Position numbers and translations under genes: made by a program. The notes under the pieces are model-generated. The model had not been told where the DNA came from. It made no database searches and saw nothing but the letters and a program-made list of their open reading frames with translations. 47,551 nucleotides of DNA from an uncultured Acholeplasmatales bacterium. Its GTDB lineage: Bacteria > Bacillota_I > Bacilli_A > Acholeplasmatales > Anaeroplasmataceae. Shown piece after piece: positions 24,892 through 33,633 of this stretch (positions are counted from its first letter, which is position 1; the number at the start of each line of letters is the position of its first letter). Location: contig CALUXJ010000002.1 in NCBI GenBank assembly GCA_944324725.1, positions 1-47,551 on the forward strand, in the 5' to 3' direction.

Positions 24892-27318
24892 CTAGCAGCC
24901 AACAACGTTGATTTGGAAGGTAGCTTGGATATCCTTATCTAAATTCACACTAGCTTGATAAATACCAATAGCGTTAATGTCAGCTGGTAATTCTAGTTTT
25001 CTTTTATCTAAGCGAATACCATTTTGAGCATCAAACTCATCAACTATTTGTTTAGAAGTTACATGACCAAATAGCTTGCCATCTGCTCCTTGTTTAATAT
25101 AAATAGTTACCGTTTTGGCTTCTATTTCATCTTTTAATTTTAATAAAACATTTCTTCTATTTTCTTTATCAATAGCTTCTTGCTTCTTGTTTTCCTCTAA
25201 TTGTTTTAAATTAGCATCATTACATAAAATGGCATCTCCGTTGTTAATTAAGAAATTACCATAGCCATTATTAACTTCAAGAATTTCATCTTTCTTACCT
25301 TTACCTTTAACATCCTTTAAAAGAATAACCTTCATTTTTTCTTCACCTTCTACATCATAATCCCGTTTTAATATTTGTAATAAAAGTTCTTTAACTTCAT
25401 TAATATTTTTATCCTTAATTTGACAAGCAGCTGCTTGTAAGTGACCACCGCCACCCATTTCTTCCATGATAATTTGAACATTGACACTATCTAAGCTCCG
25501 AGCTGAAATAGCCACCTCATCTTCTGCAAGATAAGCTAAGGTAAAGCTAGCATCTACTCCTTCTATTGTAAGTAAACGATCAGATATTTTAGCTAATATT
25601 GTTCTATCATCATAAATCTTATCAATTAAAGCAACCGCAAAATGATTAAAGACAATTTCGCTCTTAACCACCGCTTCAGATATTTCTTTTTCTGAATTAT
25701 ATGAATCACGTAAGACACGTCTAACTTTTACCATATCGGCGCCATTTTCCTTTAATGTGGAAGCAACTTCAAAGGTTCGATATCCCGCCCGATAAGTGAA
25801 GTAATTAGTATCAACAACCATACCACAAAGCATTAGTGTTGCCTCAATAGCTGAGATTTTTGGGCTAGGAGCAAACATAAACATTTCACTAATAAGTTCT
25901 ACTGTTGAAGAGGAGTAAGTTTCAACATAACTCATTTCAACATTAGTAAAATCAACATCACCAACCCGGTGGTGATCAATAACTGCCACATGCATAGCTT
26001 TACTAATAATTGATTTAAACATAACTAAGTTAGGTGATTGCGTATCACAAACAACCAATAAAGTATTAGAATTGAGGTAATTTAACGCCCTAGCTTCATC
26101 TAAAATATTATCCACAAAATCAGGTTGCTCAGCAATTAATAAATCGTAAGCTTTTTTAGCTGTAACATCTAAATTGTCATACTCTAAAGCAATCTTAGCA
26201 TTAGCACCAAAACTACCAACTAACCGCAAGGCCCCAATAGTAGAACCAAAAGCATCACAATCTGCCTTATCATGAGCCATAATCAAAACTTTTTCATAAG
26301 AATCAGCTAGTTCTCTTAGAGAATTGGTTTGCATTCTAACCGCTACCAAAGTATTTTTTTCTAAGGCATTAACCTGTCCACCAATATATTGAATTTTGGC
26401 ACCTTGAATGTTAACAACCGCTTGGTCGCCACCCCGTTTTTCGGCCAATTCAACCGCATTTAAGGCTAAATCACCAACTTCATTTGGCTTTAAATCATAA
26501 GAAGCAATACCAACACTAATCGTAGTTTTTAATCGACTAGCTTTAGATAAATCTCTAATGCGATCTAAAATTACAAATTTATCATCTATCATCTTAGTTA
26601 GTTCTTCCCGGTCTGTAATAATTAAAATGCGATCATCATCTATACTTTGGAAAAAACAATTGTAGGACTGCGCCCAATTAGAAATTTCACCTAAAATTTG
26701 CCCACTAATAGTAGTCTTATCTTGAACATCATAACGTTTTAAACTTTCTTCTAAGTTATCAACAACAATAATACCAATCGCAATATTACGATTTAAATAC
26801 CTGGTTTTTAATTCCGTTTCTTTCGTTGTATCAAAGAAATATAAAATTTTATTATCTTTCTTTAAACTAAATTCATAGGTTTGTCCACCGTCTTTTAAAA
26901 CAAAACTTTTTTCATTTCCTAAAACGAATTCCTTTAAATCCGGACTAATCTCACTTAAAGGTACGTCCTTTAAGCTTTTCTTTAAACATTTTTGGGCATA
27001 ATCATTAAACCATTTAATATTATAATCCTTATCATAGATCATAATACCAATAGGTAGCGTTTGAAAGGCCATATCACCAGCCGCATTAATATGATACGTG
27101 GTATCTGACCAAATTTCGATTTGCTCCCTTAATTTTTTTACCTCTTTTTTCTTCAAACTATAAAGATAGATGAAAATAACAATAAGAGCTAAAACTAAGG
27201 TCACAACTCCTAATATTAAATAAGTAGTCTTTAATAGTGGTTGAACATCAGTTGAATAAAAATACCAAAATATTCCTGAACCACCTAAAGCTATTACTGC
27301 GAATAATAGATACGTCAA
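24892..27318 (-). CDS. gdpP-rplI: GdpP c-di-AMP phosphodiesterase fused to ribosomal protein L9
   Basis: One frame of 808 codons joins two proteins that are normally adjacent. Residues 1-661 are GdpP: two membrane helices (to about residue 53), a PAS-like domain, a degenerate GGDEF domain (SIDDDRIL in place of GGDEF) and a DHH/DHHA1 phosphodiesterase ([25 protein letters not shown] near 448, [12 protein letters not shown] near 620), which hydrolyses c-di-AMP. Residues 662-808 are a complete L9 beginning [17 protein letters not shown]. The lengths match separate homologues. AAGGTGA lies seven bases before the internal ATG at 25335, so free L9 could be made as well. The start is TTG 27318 behind GAGGTGAT. 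A promoter lies at 27339-27367. Confidence 0.95.
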   Translation of the reverse strand: MTYLLFAVIALGGSGIFWYFYSTDVQPLLKTTYLILGVVTLVLALIVIFIYLYSLKKKEVKKLREQIEIWSDTTYHINAAGDMAFQTLPIGIMIYDKDYNIKWFNDYAQKCLKKSLKDVPLSEISPDLKEFVLGNEKSFVLKDGGQTYEFSLKKDNKILYFFDTTKETELKTRYLNRNIAIGIIVVDNLEESLKRYDVQDKTTISGQILGEISNWAQSYNCFFQSIDDDRILIITDREELTKMIDDKFVILDRIRDLSKASRLKTTISVGIASYDLKPNEVGDLALNAVELAEKRGGDQAVVNIQGAKIQYIGGQVNALEKNTLVAVRMQTNSLRELADSYEKVLIMAHDKADCDAFGSTIGALRLVGSFGANAKIALEYDNLDVTAKKAYDLLIAEQPDFVDNILDEARALNYLNSNTLLVVCDTQSPNLVMFKSIISKAMHVAVIDHHRVGDVDFTNVEMSYVETYSSSTVELISEMFMFAPSPKISAIEATLMLCGMVVDTNYFTYRAGYRTFEVASTLKENGADMVKVRRVLRDSYNSEKEISEAVVKSEIVFNHFAVALIDKIYDDRTILAKISDRLLTIEGVDASFTLAYLAEDEVAISARSLDSVNVQIIMEEMGGGGHLQAAACQIKDKNINEVKELLLQILKRDYDVEGEEKMKVILLKDVKGKGKKDEILEVNNGYGNFLINNGDAILCNDANLKQLEENKKQEAIDKENRRNVLLKLKDEIEAKTVTIYIKQGADGKLFGHVTSKQIVDEFDAQNGIRLDKRKLELPADINAIGIYQASVNLDKDIQATFQINVVGC
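25343..25349 (-). promoter_or_regulatory. Internal Shine-Dalgarno for L9 inside the fusion
   Basis: AAGGTGA, seven bases before ATG 25335. That ATG is exactly where L9 homologues begin (MKVILLKDV). Initiation there would yield a 147-residue stand-alone L9 from 25335 to 24892. Confidence 0.6.
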
Positions 27319-27338
27319 ATTATCACCTCATCTAGTAA

Positions 27339-27367
27339 ATTATACCAATTAATCAGTTATTTTACAA
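27339..27367 (-). promoter_or_regulatory. gdpP-rplI promoter
   Basis: -35 TTGTAA (27362-27367) and -10 TATAAT (27339-27344) with a 17-base spacer, about 20 bases before the TTG start. It follows the rpsR terminator, so this unit is transcribed on its own. Confidence 0.75.
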
Positions 27368-27401
27368 TGAAAGTGGCAAAAAAGCTTAGGATTGGGCAAT
27401 A

Positions 27402-27429
27402 AAAAATCACAAGTTGCCTTGTGATTTTT
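27402..27429 (-). terminator. Intrinsic terminator after rpsR
   Basis: A perfect 12-bp stem (27402-27413 against 27418-27429, AAAAATCACAAG) with a four-base loop, followed on the minus strand by T residues. It separates the rpsF-ssb-rpsR operon from gdpP-rplI. Confidence 0.88.
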
Positions 27430-27433
27430 ATAA

Positions 27434-27679
27434 CTATTCTTTTACGAATGGTAATAATGCCATATGACGTGCTCTTTTAATAGCGATAGCTAATTTTCTT
27501 TGATATTTAGCACATGTACCAGTAACACGACGAGGAAGAATTTTACCTCTTTCAGTAATAAATTTCTTTAATAATTCAACATCCTTGAAATCAATGTGTT
27601 CAATTTTGTTCTTTGTAAAGTAACATTCTTTTTTTCTGCTACGACGTACGAAATCGCGTTTTTCACCTTTATTTTGCAT
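27434..27679 (-). CDS. rpsR: 30S ribosomal protein S18
   Basis: 81 residues, binding 16S rRNA together with S6 on the platform of the small subunit. [28 protein letters not shown] and [21 protein letters not shown] are the family core. AGAAAGGAGA precedes the ATG. It is third in rpsF-ssb-rpsR, the widespread bacterial order. Confidence 0.98.
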   Translation of the reverse strand: MQNKGEKRDFVRRSRKKECYFTKNKIEHIDFKDVELLKKFITERGKILPRRVTGTCAKYQRKLAIAIKRARHMALLPFVKE

Positions 27680-27693
27680 AATTATTCTCCTTT

Positions 27694-28191
27694 CTAAAAT
27701 GGTAAATCATCATCATCAACATTCATTGTGTCTATATCTTGATTGTTGGCATAACTAGGTTTTTGATAGGTGTTTGGGAAATTTTGTGGACTAACTTGGC
27801 TAGGTTCTGGGTTATTATTATAACTTGGTTGATTATAGCCAACTTGACCATTATTGTTGTAATCATTATTTTGTTGACGTGGAGTTAAATTCTCTACTTG
27901 ATTACAGATGATATCTGTAACATAACGCATTGAACCATCTTGAGCTTGATAGGAACGAGTTTGTAACTGTCCTTCAATAGCTAGCATATAACCCTTCTTA
28001 ACATAACGAGAAATAAATTCAGCTTGATTTCTAAAAGCTGTGCAATTAAAGAAATCCGCTTGTCTAGCTCCACTAGCATCACGAGTAGTTCTATCTACTG
28101 CTAAAGAAAATGATAGCATAGCAATCCCGGTATTAGAATATCTAATTTCTGGGTCTTTAGTAATACGACCCGTTAAAAACACCTTATTCAT
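27694..28191 (-). CDS. ssb: Single-stranded DNA-binding protein
   Basis: Tetrameric OB-fold protein that coats single-stranded DNA. The OB core runs from [19 protein letters not shown] to about residue 105. A Gln/Asn/Pro-rich linker follows, and the acidic tip DDDDLPF recruits partner proteins. 165 residues. Its ATG is immediately downstream of the rpsF stop with GGTGA inside the rpsF end, so the two are coupled. Confidence 0.98.
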   Translation of the reverse strand: MNKVFLTGRITKDPEIRYSNTGIAMLSFSLAVDRTTRDASGARQADFFNCTAFRNQAEFISRYVKKGYMLAIEGQLQTRSYQAQDGSMRYVTDIICNQVENLTPRQQNNDYNNNGQVGYNQPSYNNNPEPSQVSPQNFPNTYQKPSYANNQDIDTMNVDDDDLPF

Positions 28192-28193
28192 TA

Positions 28194-28481
28194 TTATTCA
28201 CCATCTTTTACAATGATATGACGAATGATGTTTTCGTTATAACCGATTACACGGTTAAATTCTTCTACTGCCTTAGGTGTAGCATCAACTAACATCCAAA
28301 CATAATAGCCTTTACGCATTTTTTGGATTTCGTATGCTAATTCTCTAAGACCCCATTCCTTAGTTTCTAGAACTTTAGAATCATTGTTAGTGAAAATCTT
28401 TTCAACATTAGCAATTTCACCTTTGATTACGTCTTGTTCTAAATTTGAACGAAGAATAAACATAACTTCATATTTTTTCAT
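28194..28481 (-). CDS. rpsF: 30S ribosomal protein S6
   Basis: 95 residues with MKKYEVMFILRSNLEQDV at the start and YYVWMLVDATPKAVEEFNRVIGYNENIIRH at the C-terminal half. It pairs with S18. AAGGAGGTATATTAA precedes the ATG. First gene of the operon, behind a structured leader. Confidence 0.98.
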   Translation of the reverse strand: MKKYEVMFILRSNLEQDVIKGEIANVEKIFTNNDSKVLETKEWGLRELAYEIQKMRKGYYVWMLVDATPKAVEEFNRVIGYNENIIRHIIVKDGE

Positions 28482-28507
28482 TTAATATACCTCCTTATGG
28501 TCTTTTG

Positions 28508-28546
28508 GCCTAATCGGAATTAGGCAAGGACGCTTTTCAAGCGCTT
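28508..28546 (-). promoter_or_regulatory. rpsF leader, probable S6:S18 autoregulatory RNA
   Basis: Two hairpins lie between the promoter and rpsF: CGCTT-GAA-AAGCG (28532-28546 region) and a 7-bp stem GCCTAAT/ATTAGGC (28508-28525) with loop TCCG. Known S6:S18-binding leaders ahead of rpsF display a CCG in a loop or bulge, which this loop has. The position fits. The structure has not been tested against the covariance model. Confidence 0.55.
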
Positions 28547-28550
28547 TGTT

Positions 28551-28579
28551 ATTATACTATATAAATAATTGTAAAACAA
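28551..28579 (-). promoter_or_regulatory. rpsF operon promoter
   Basis: -35 TTGTTT (28574-28579), 17-base spacer, -10 TATAAT (28551-28556). It lies just past the end of the upstream membrane-protein gene. Confidence 0.65.
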
Positions 28580-28587
28580 GTAAAATT

Positions 28588-29304
28588 TTAATTTATTTCA
28601 TTTAAATATGGCACTATTTTATTTAATACTTGACCAACATCATTACCTAAAGTTATACTTTTGAAATCTTTCAGCTTAATTTGAGTCGTTATAGAGGGTT
28701 TAATCTCCAACAAAACTAAATCTAATAGAGTATTATTAGTTACTTCCTTTGGCGCCTTAGCAATAAAGGAAACAATATCATTTAGCTTAATAGTGATTGG
28801 TTCTTTATTCAAGCTACTCCAATCAGGATATTTAAAAAGCTTTTTTCCAAACCATTCAGCTTTAAGCAAATCTTCAATGATAATAAAATAATAGTCATCA
28901 TAAAAGAAATAAACACTATTTTTATTAATATCGTAACTACTATGTATTAAATAATAAGTATATAATAAATTCATATGGATATATTTTTCTAATTTATGCT
29001 CTAAAAACTTAAGTAAAGCCTTTTGATAAGCCTTCCTATTCCAAGCGTAGGTAATAGGAGTAAAATAAAGCATATCAATAAGGGCAATTATAATAAAAAC
29101 CAAACCAATGAGATAACTATTAATTAGTAGAAAAACAATACCTAATAATAACAAAATAGTATTAACCGCTAAAGGAATAGCAATTCGGTAATTAAATTCA
29201 TACGCCAAATAAGCCTTAATAATAACAAGGTCACCCTCCTCTAAAGGATAACCTCGACTAAGCTTTTTTAACGTCCAAAGAAAACTAATCAAGATATTCA
29301 CCAT
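28588..29304 (-). CDS. Membrane protein of unknown function
   Basis: About 238 residues with two adjacent membrane helices (about 43-63 and 65-83: RIAIPLAVNTILLLLGIVFL and YLIGLVFIIIALIDMLYF). A mostly cytoplasmic C-terminal part follows, which reads as a PH-like or beta-rich domain (NSVYFFYDDYYFIIIEDLL, EPITIKLNDIVSFIAK). I do not recognise the family. It overlaps the end of the CDF transporter gene by about 20 bases. The start is uncertain among TTG 29307, ATG 29304 and a later TTG, since none has a good ribosome site. Confidence 0.7.
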   Translation of the reverse strand: MVNILISFLWTLKKLSRGYPLEEGDLVIIKAYLAYEFNYRIAIPLAVNTILLLLGIVFLLINSYLIGLVFIIIALIDMLYFTPITYAWNRKAYQKALLKFLEHKLEKYIHMNLLYTYYLIHSSYDINKNSVYFFYDDYYFIIIEDLLKAEWFGKKLFKYPDWSSLNKEPITIKLNDIVSFIAKAPKEVTNNTLLDLVLLEIKPSITTQIKLKDFKSITLGNDVGQVLNKIVPYLNEIN

Positions 29305-30451
29305 CAAAATTGATGACGAAGAAAAAGTTACGCCCCTTAAAGTGTTCTTCTAACTCTTTAATTATTTCTTCATTAGTCTTTTTAGCATCACGAGGAACTA
29401 CCACATCAAAAACTAAATTAGTATGGGTGTCACCCTTAACTACTCTAAAATCATGTATTTTATAACCTTTTGGATTTAAAAAATCACTAACCTCTTGTTT
29501 AAGAGAATTAACATATTCATTGTCGTTTTCAATTGGATCCATATGAATGGTTAATTCAATTCCGTATTTTTCATTAATGTCTCGTTCAATATTATCTATT
29601 TGATCATGAGCCTTCATAATATCTTCTTTAGCTGGTACTTCAACATGGATAGTCATAAAACTTTTAGTTGGACCATACATGTGGCATCTTACATCATGAA
29701 CACCTAAAACACAATGATAGCTTAAAATATCACTAATAATATTTTGGATAAATTCATGACTAGGATTGATACCAATTAGTGGGTCTGATGTTTCCTTAAT
29801 CATTTTAATACCAGAAATTAAAACAAAGATAGCTATAATTAAACCTAAAACACCATCTAAAGAAAATGGCATATTAGGCACGAAATACATAACCAAGCTA
29901 CCAATAAAAATAGCTGAAGTTGATAAAACATCGTTAATAGAGTCTTGACTTGAAGCAATTAAAGAAACTGAATTAATAGTCTTACCCATTTTCCGGTAAA
30001 AATAACCTTGCCAAAGTTTAACCAAAATGGCAACGCCTAAAATTACTAAAGTTAAAATATTAATTTGCGTTGATTCGTTGGTTATTAAGGCGGAAATAGA
30101 GTCTTTAAAAACCTGAATACCAAAAACAATAATGATAACACTAACAATCAAACCAGCTACATATTCAAAACGGGCATGACCATAAGGGTGTTCTTTGTCA
30201 GCTGGCTTAGATGCAATCTTAAAGCCTAATAAATTGATACTAGAAGATGCGGCATCAGATAAGTTATTAAAGCTATCACCCATAATAGCTACTGATTTAG
30301 CAATAAAACCAACAATTAGCTTTGCTAAAAATAAAACAACATTAGATACGATACCTACAATACTAGCTAACGTACCATGTTTAGTTCTAACCTTAGGATC
30401 TTCCAAATTTTTATAATCTTTTATAAATAGTTTTCTTAATAACGTAACCAT
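29285..30451 (-). CDS. Cation diffusion facilitator metal exporter
   Basis: Proton-coupled efflux of Zn2+, Fe2+, Mn2+ or similar from the cytoplasm. Six helices; metal-site region SVAIMGDSFNNLSDAASSSI in helix 2 and a conserved HPYGHARFEYVAGL loop; an equivalent segment SSQDSINDVLSTSAIF in helix 5. The C-terminal dimerisation domain spans about residues 215-300 (HDVRCHMYGPTKSFMTIHVE), and a further 80 residues follow it. 388 residues. Substrate cannot be told. It is seven bases after the HtrA-like protease, with no clear ribosome site, so it is probably coupled. Confidence 0.92.
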   Translation of the reverse strand: MVTLLRKLFIKDYKNLEDPKVRTKHGTLASIVGIVSNVVLFLAKLIVGFIAKSVAIMGDSFNNLSDAASSSINLLGFKIASKPADKEHPYGHARFEYVAGLIVSVIIIVFGIQVFKDSISALITNESTQINILTLVILGVAILVKLWQGYFYRKMGKTINSVSLIASSQDSINDVLSTSAIFIGSLVMYFVPNMPFSLDGVLGLIIAIFVLISGIKMIKETSDPLIGINPSHEFIQNIISDILSYHCVLGVHDVRCHMYGPTKSFMTIHVEVPAKEDIMKAHDQIDNIERDINEKYGIELTIHMDPIENDNEYVNSLKQEVSDFLNPKGYKIHDFRVVKGDTHTNLVFDVVVPRDAKKTNEEIIKELEEHFKGRNFFFVINFDGEYLD

Positions 30452-30458
30452 AATAATA

Positions 30459-31655
30459 CTAAGCTAAAGTAACCGTGTAATTGTATGCTTGCCATTTATC
30501 AGCCACATTACGCAAAATTACTAAAGTCATTACCTCCCCAGATAACATTAAATTTAATTCATATGATAAATCCGTATTACGTGTTATATATCTATCATTA
30601 GCCATAAAAATGACATCACCTTTTTGTAAGCCAACTACACTTGTCTCCCTTGAAGTTGCTTGACTAGCATTGCTATTAGCTGAAACCTCCTCAACCACAA
30701 CCCCTTGATAAAAATCTTTACCTCTATCTTCTTCTGGAATTAATTCATTAGGTAAAGTATTAGGTAGTTTAGAACTATCATCTGGATTGAGAGTTGTGTT
30801 GATAGTTACAACTGTAACTCCTAATTTAGGTCTTTCGATTGCTTTATAAGTTGATTCAATATCAGAAACAACCTGTTTAACTGTCCAAATTGGAATAGCA
30901 TATCCCATACCATCAATTGGAACTAAATCACCAGATTCATCAATAATAGTATTTTTCATATAATTAATACCAATTAATTTACCAGAAACCGAGAATAGAG
31001 CCCCACCACTATTACCGGGATTAATAGCTGCTGTATGCATAATATTAGATAACGTAACTTTAGAAATATTACCAACCGAAACATAATTAAAATTAGCTAA
31101 ATCAAGCGGGCAACCAATTGCGATACAATAATTGCCTTGAACAGCTAAATTATCTTCTTCCGCTGCTAAATCAACCATTCCTAAATTGTATTTATCTAAA
31201 TTAGCTTCAAAAGTCAAAACGGCTAAATCATTACTAGAATCACTACCAACTGGTGAAGCACTAATATAAACATCATTACCAATATAGACACTATAGCTGG
31301 CATTTTTTCCATTATCTATATTGATAACATGCTCATTAGTTATGACATAGCAAGTAACATTTTTATCTTCAGCTGTGGCAGGCTTACCATCTACTAGCAT
31401 TTTATAAATAACTCCACTACCAATAGAACCGACCTTATTACCCGTTTTATCTTCATACTGAACGTATATACCTACACAAGCATTTTTAACTTCTTCTACT
31501 GTTTTAGTAATATTAGTTTGAATAATTTCATAGGTTGTATCATCAGTTAAAACTGTCGATAGCGGTGCCTCTGGATTAGTAAATGTCAAATTACAAGCTG
31601 ACAAACTAAATAATATAAGCATAGCTGAAAATAGTGTTAATATTTTTTTCTTCAT
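30459..31655 (-). CDS. HtrA/DegP-type serine protease, lipoprotein with PDZ domain
   Basis: An envelope protein quality-control protease, 398 residues. The signal ends in a lipobox LSAC, with the anchoring Cys at about 21. The S1C triad is His in CYVITNEHVI, Asp in SSNDLAVLTF and Ser in AAINPGNSGGALFS. One PDZ domain occupies the C-terminal third (YQGVVVEEVSANSNAS, GLQKGDVIFMANDRYIT). Most HtrA proteins are anchored by a membrane helix; a lipid anchor is less usual. GGAGGA lies in the end of tatD, so the genes are coupled. Confidence 0.92.
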   Translation of the reverse strand: MKKKILTLFSAMLILFSLSACNLTFTNPEAPLSTVLTDDTTYEIIQTNITKTVEEVKNACVGIYVQYEDKTGNKVGSIGSGVIYKMLVDGKPATAEDKNVTCYVITNEHVINIDNGKNASYSVYIGNDVYISASPVGSDSSNDLAVLTFEANLDKYNLGMVDLAAEEDNLAVQGNYCIAIGCPLDLANFNYVSVGNISKVTLSNIMHTAAINPGNSGGALFSVSGKLIGINYMKNTIIDESGDLVPIDGMGYAIPIWTVKQVVSDIESTYKAIERPKLGVTVVTINTTLNPDDSSKLPNTLPNELIPEEDRGKDFYQGVVVEEVSANSNASQATSRETSVVGLQKGDVIFMANDRYITRNTDLSYELNLMLSGEVMTLVILRNVADKWQAYNYTVTLA

Positions 31656-31658
31656 TGA

Positions 31659-32423
31659 TTAATCCTCCAATCTAAACAACTTAATAGTATTAGCATCTAA
31701 TTGTCTTTCTAAAACGAGACTATCCATCTGTCTCAGACCAGCAATTTCTGCTAAAACATATTTTATATAGCTAGATTCATTTGTTTGTCCCCGATGAGGA
31801 ACTGGGGCCAAATAAGGTGAATCTGTTTCAATAACTAATTTATCTAATGGTACCATTGTTGCTACCTCTTTCGGAACGCGGGCATTCTTAAAGGTAACCG
31901 GACCACCAAGACCAATATAATAGCCTAATTTTAAGAATTTTTCGGCCATTTCCTTACTGCCACTATAACAATGCATTACTCCGTAAGCTTCAGGATAACG
32001 TTTAAGTAATTCGTAAGTATCATTTATTGCATCACGTGAATGAATAATTAAGGGCAAATTATATTTAATACTAAGAATAATTTGTTTTTCAAATAGAGCA
32101 AGTTGATATTCTTTAGTTTCAAGACCATAATGATAATCAAGTCCACATTCACCTAAAGCATAAACCTGATGTTTTTGTAAGAAATCTTCTAATGAATTTA
32201 AATCTAATTCATAATTACTAGAAGCTTCACTTGGGTGAATTCCAGCTGTTAGATAAAAATAATGGGGATATTTTTTTGCTAGTTCTAAAGCTTTCTCATT
32301 AGTTTCTTTAGAAAAACCAACTGCCATAATTTTATTAACTCCTGCTTCTTTAGCACGGCTAACAACCTCATCTAAATTATTAACAAATTCGTCAGCAAAT
32401 AGATGAGCATGTGAGTCTATCAT
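31659..32423 (-). CDS. tatD: TatD-family metal-dependent deoxyribonuclease
   Basis: 254 residues of TIM-barrel hydrolase. Metal ligands are in MIDSHAHLF at the start, GECGLDYHYG near residue 90, PLIIHSRDA and VMHCYSG in the middle, and VIETDSPYLAPVPHRG near the C-terminus. ATG 32423 is chosen because AAAGGGGTGGGAT lies just ahead and the protein starts with the canonical motif; the frame stays open 18 codons further upstream. It heads a tatD-htrA-CDF-membrane-protein unit. Confidence 0.95.
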   Translation of the reverse strand: MIDSHAHLFADEFVNNLDEVVSRAKEAGVNKIMAVGFSKETNEKALELAKKYPHYFYLTAGIHPSEASSNYELDLNSLEDFLQKHQVYALGECGLDYHYGLETKEYQLALFEKQIILSIKYNLPLIIHSRDAINDTYELLKRYPEAYGVMHCYSGSKEMAEKFLKLGYYIGLGGPVTFKNARVPKEVATMVPLDKLVIETDSPYLAPVPHRGQTNESSYIKYVLAEIAGLRQMDSLVLERQLDANTIKLFRLED

Positions 32424-32521
32424 TATCCCACCCCTTTCTATTCTTATAATTATACCTTTATATAACAAAAAAATCATTACTTTTCCTTAAATTCATAGTA
32501 TAATTTATTTGGTGATTAAAT

Positions 32522-32824
32522 ATGTACTACGTTAAAATAACCATCATTAAGAAAGTTTTACACGCAGATTTAGCCAAAGAATATGAAAACCCCTTACTGA
32601 ATCCCTGTCCATACGAGGTTGGTCAAACCTTTCTTTATGATGGAACAACTAAGCCTGAAGGCCTTTGTGAAAGTGCCTGGCTCAGTATATATCCTTATGC
32701 CTTTGCTCTAAGTAATGGGGCAACTAGATTACATAACAATTGGCTCAAAAATGAAAGACAGGCCTTAGTTGCCTGTAATGATGGCATAAGGCCTGTAACC
32801 TTTTTATTAGAAACCGTGCTTTAA
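32522..32824 (+). CDS. TIGR04076-type small protein
   Basis: 100 residues of unknown function. It matches the TIGR04076 pattern as I know it: a CPYEVGQTFLYDG segment, PEGLCESAWLSIYPYAFALSNG in the middle, and a final CNDGIRPVTFLLE. Three conserved cysteines suggest a redox or metal role, which is not established. GGTGAT precedes the ATG, and TATAAT lies at 32499-32504. One of only four plus-strand genes here. Its TAA stop overlaps the stop of the convergent membrane gene. Confidence 0.82.
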   Translation: MYYVKITIIKKVLHADLAKEYENPLLNPCPYEVGQTFLYDGTTKPEGLCESAWLSIYPYAFALSNGATRLHNNWLKNERQALVACNDGIRPVTFLLETVL

Positions 32825-33570
32825 TCGGTTTCTTTTTGTTCTTTATAGAGAAGATAGTCAATCGACTCATCATTATTAAAGCGATACGCTAAAATCAAAC
32901 CAAAAGTTGTTAAAATAGTTCCGGCTAAGCAAACTATCATATCATACATCGTGTCAATTAGAGCATAACGGTAGCCACTAGGTTGAACGAAGAAATTATA
33001 AATTGTGTCTTTATCGCCAACTAAATTAAGTTCGGAATTACCACCATTATAAATACCCTCTATTTCAGGAATAAACCTTTGCGCATTGCCATGAAAAAGC
33101 GAATCACAAACAAATTCAAAGATTTCCCATAAATTGGCAATTGTACAGGAAACTAAAACCGCCACAATAATTGATAATGTATAGGTCTTCTTGCGTGGTA
33201 AATCGTGGAGAAATAAATTTCTAACAATTACAAAAGCTACAAAGGTAAAAATGATACCGGATGTAAAATGTAAGATAATATCCCAAGCTGGAATTAAGCT
33301 ATAAAAATCAAACATACCACCCAAATAGAGCGCACAATAAGCAAAGCTTAAAATAAGAATGCGCAAAAAAGAACCTATTTCTATTTTAAATACTTTTTCC
33401 GCTAGAGGAAAACAAAAAATAATTAAAATTGCGCCTAAGCCTTGTAATGAGCTTGCCAAAATTATTCCTATTTTATAACCAAGCAAAGCATTATAAACAA
33501 TACCAATTATTAAAGTTAAAACATAAGCGCCTAAAAACAAATTAGTCACCAATTGCTTTTTGCTAACCAT
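32821..33570 (-). CDS. Polytopic membrane protein, DUF2238-like
   Basis: 249 residues with about seven helices. Polar motifs sit in the membrane parts: AWDIILHFTSGIIFTFVAF, NLWEIFEFVCDSLFHG and YALIDTMYDMIVCLAGT. These W-D-x-x-x-H, W-E-x-x-E and D-x-x-x-D patterns recall the DUF2238/YjdF group, a match made from memory. Function unknown. A GAGGTGGGAGT ribosome site precedes the ATG. It is 63 bases past the M16 protease gene. Confidence 0.75.
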   Translation of the reverse strand: MVSKKQLVTNLFLGAYVLTLIIGIVYNALLGYKIGIILASSLQGLGAILIIFCFPLAEKVFKIEIGSFLRILILSFAYCALYLGGMFDFYSLIPAWDIILHFTSGIIFTFVAFVIVRNLFLHDLPRKKTYTLSIIVAVLVSCTIANLWEIFEFVCDSLFHGNAQRFIPEIEGIYNGGNSELNLVGDKDTIYNFFVQPSGYRYALIDTMYDMIVCLAGTILTTFGLILAYRFNNDESIDYLLYKEQKETD

Positions 33571-33633
33571 ACTCCCACCTCAGACGTATTGTAGCTTATT
33601 TTTTATTTAAAAATGTGAAAAAAATTTGAATTA

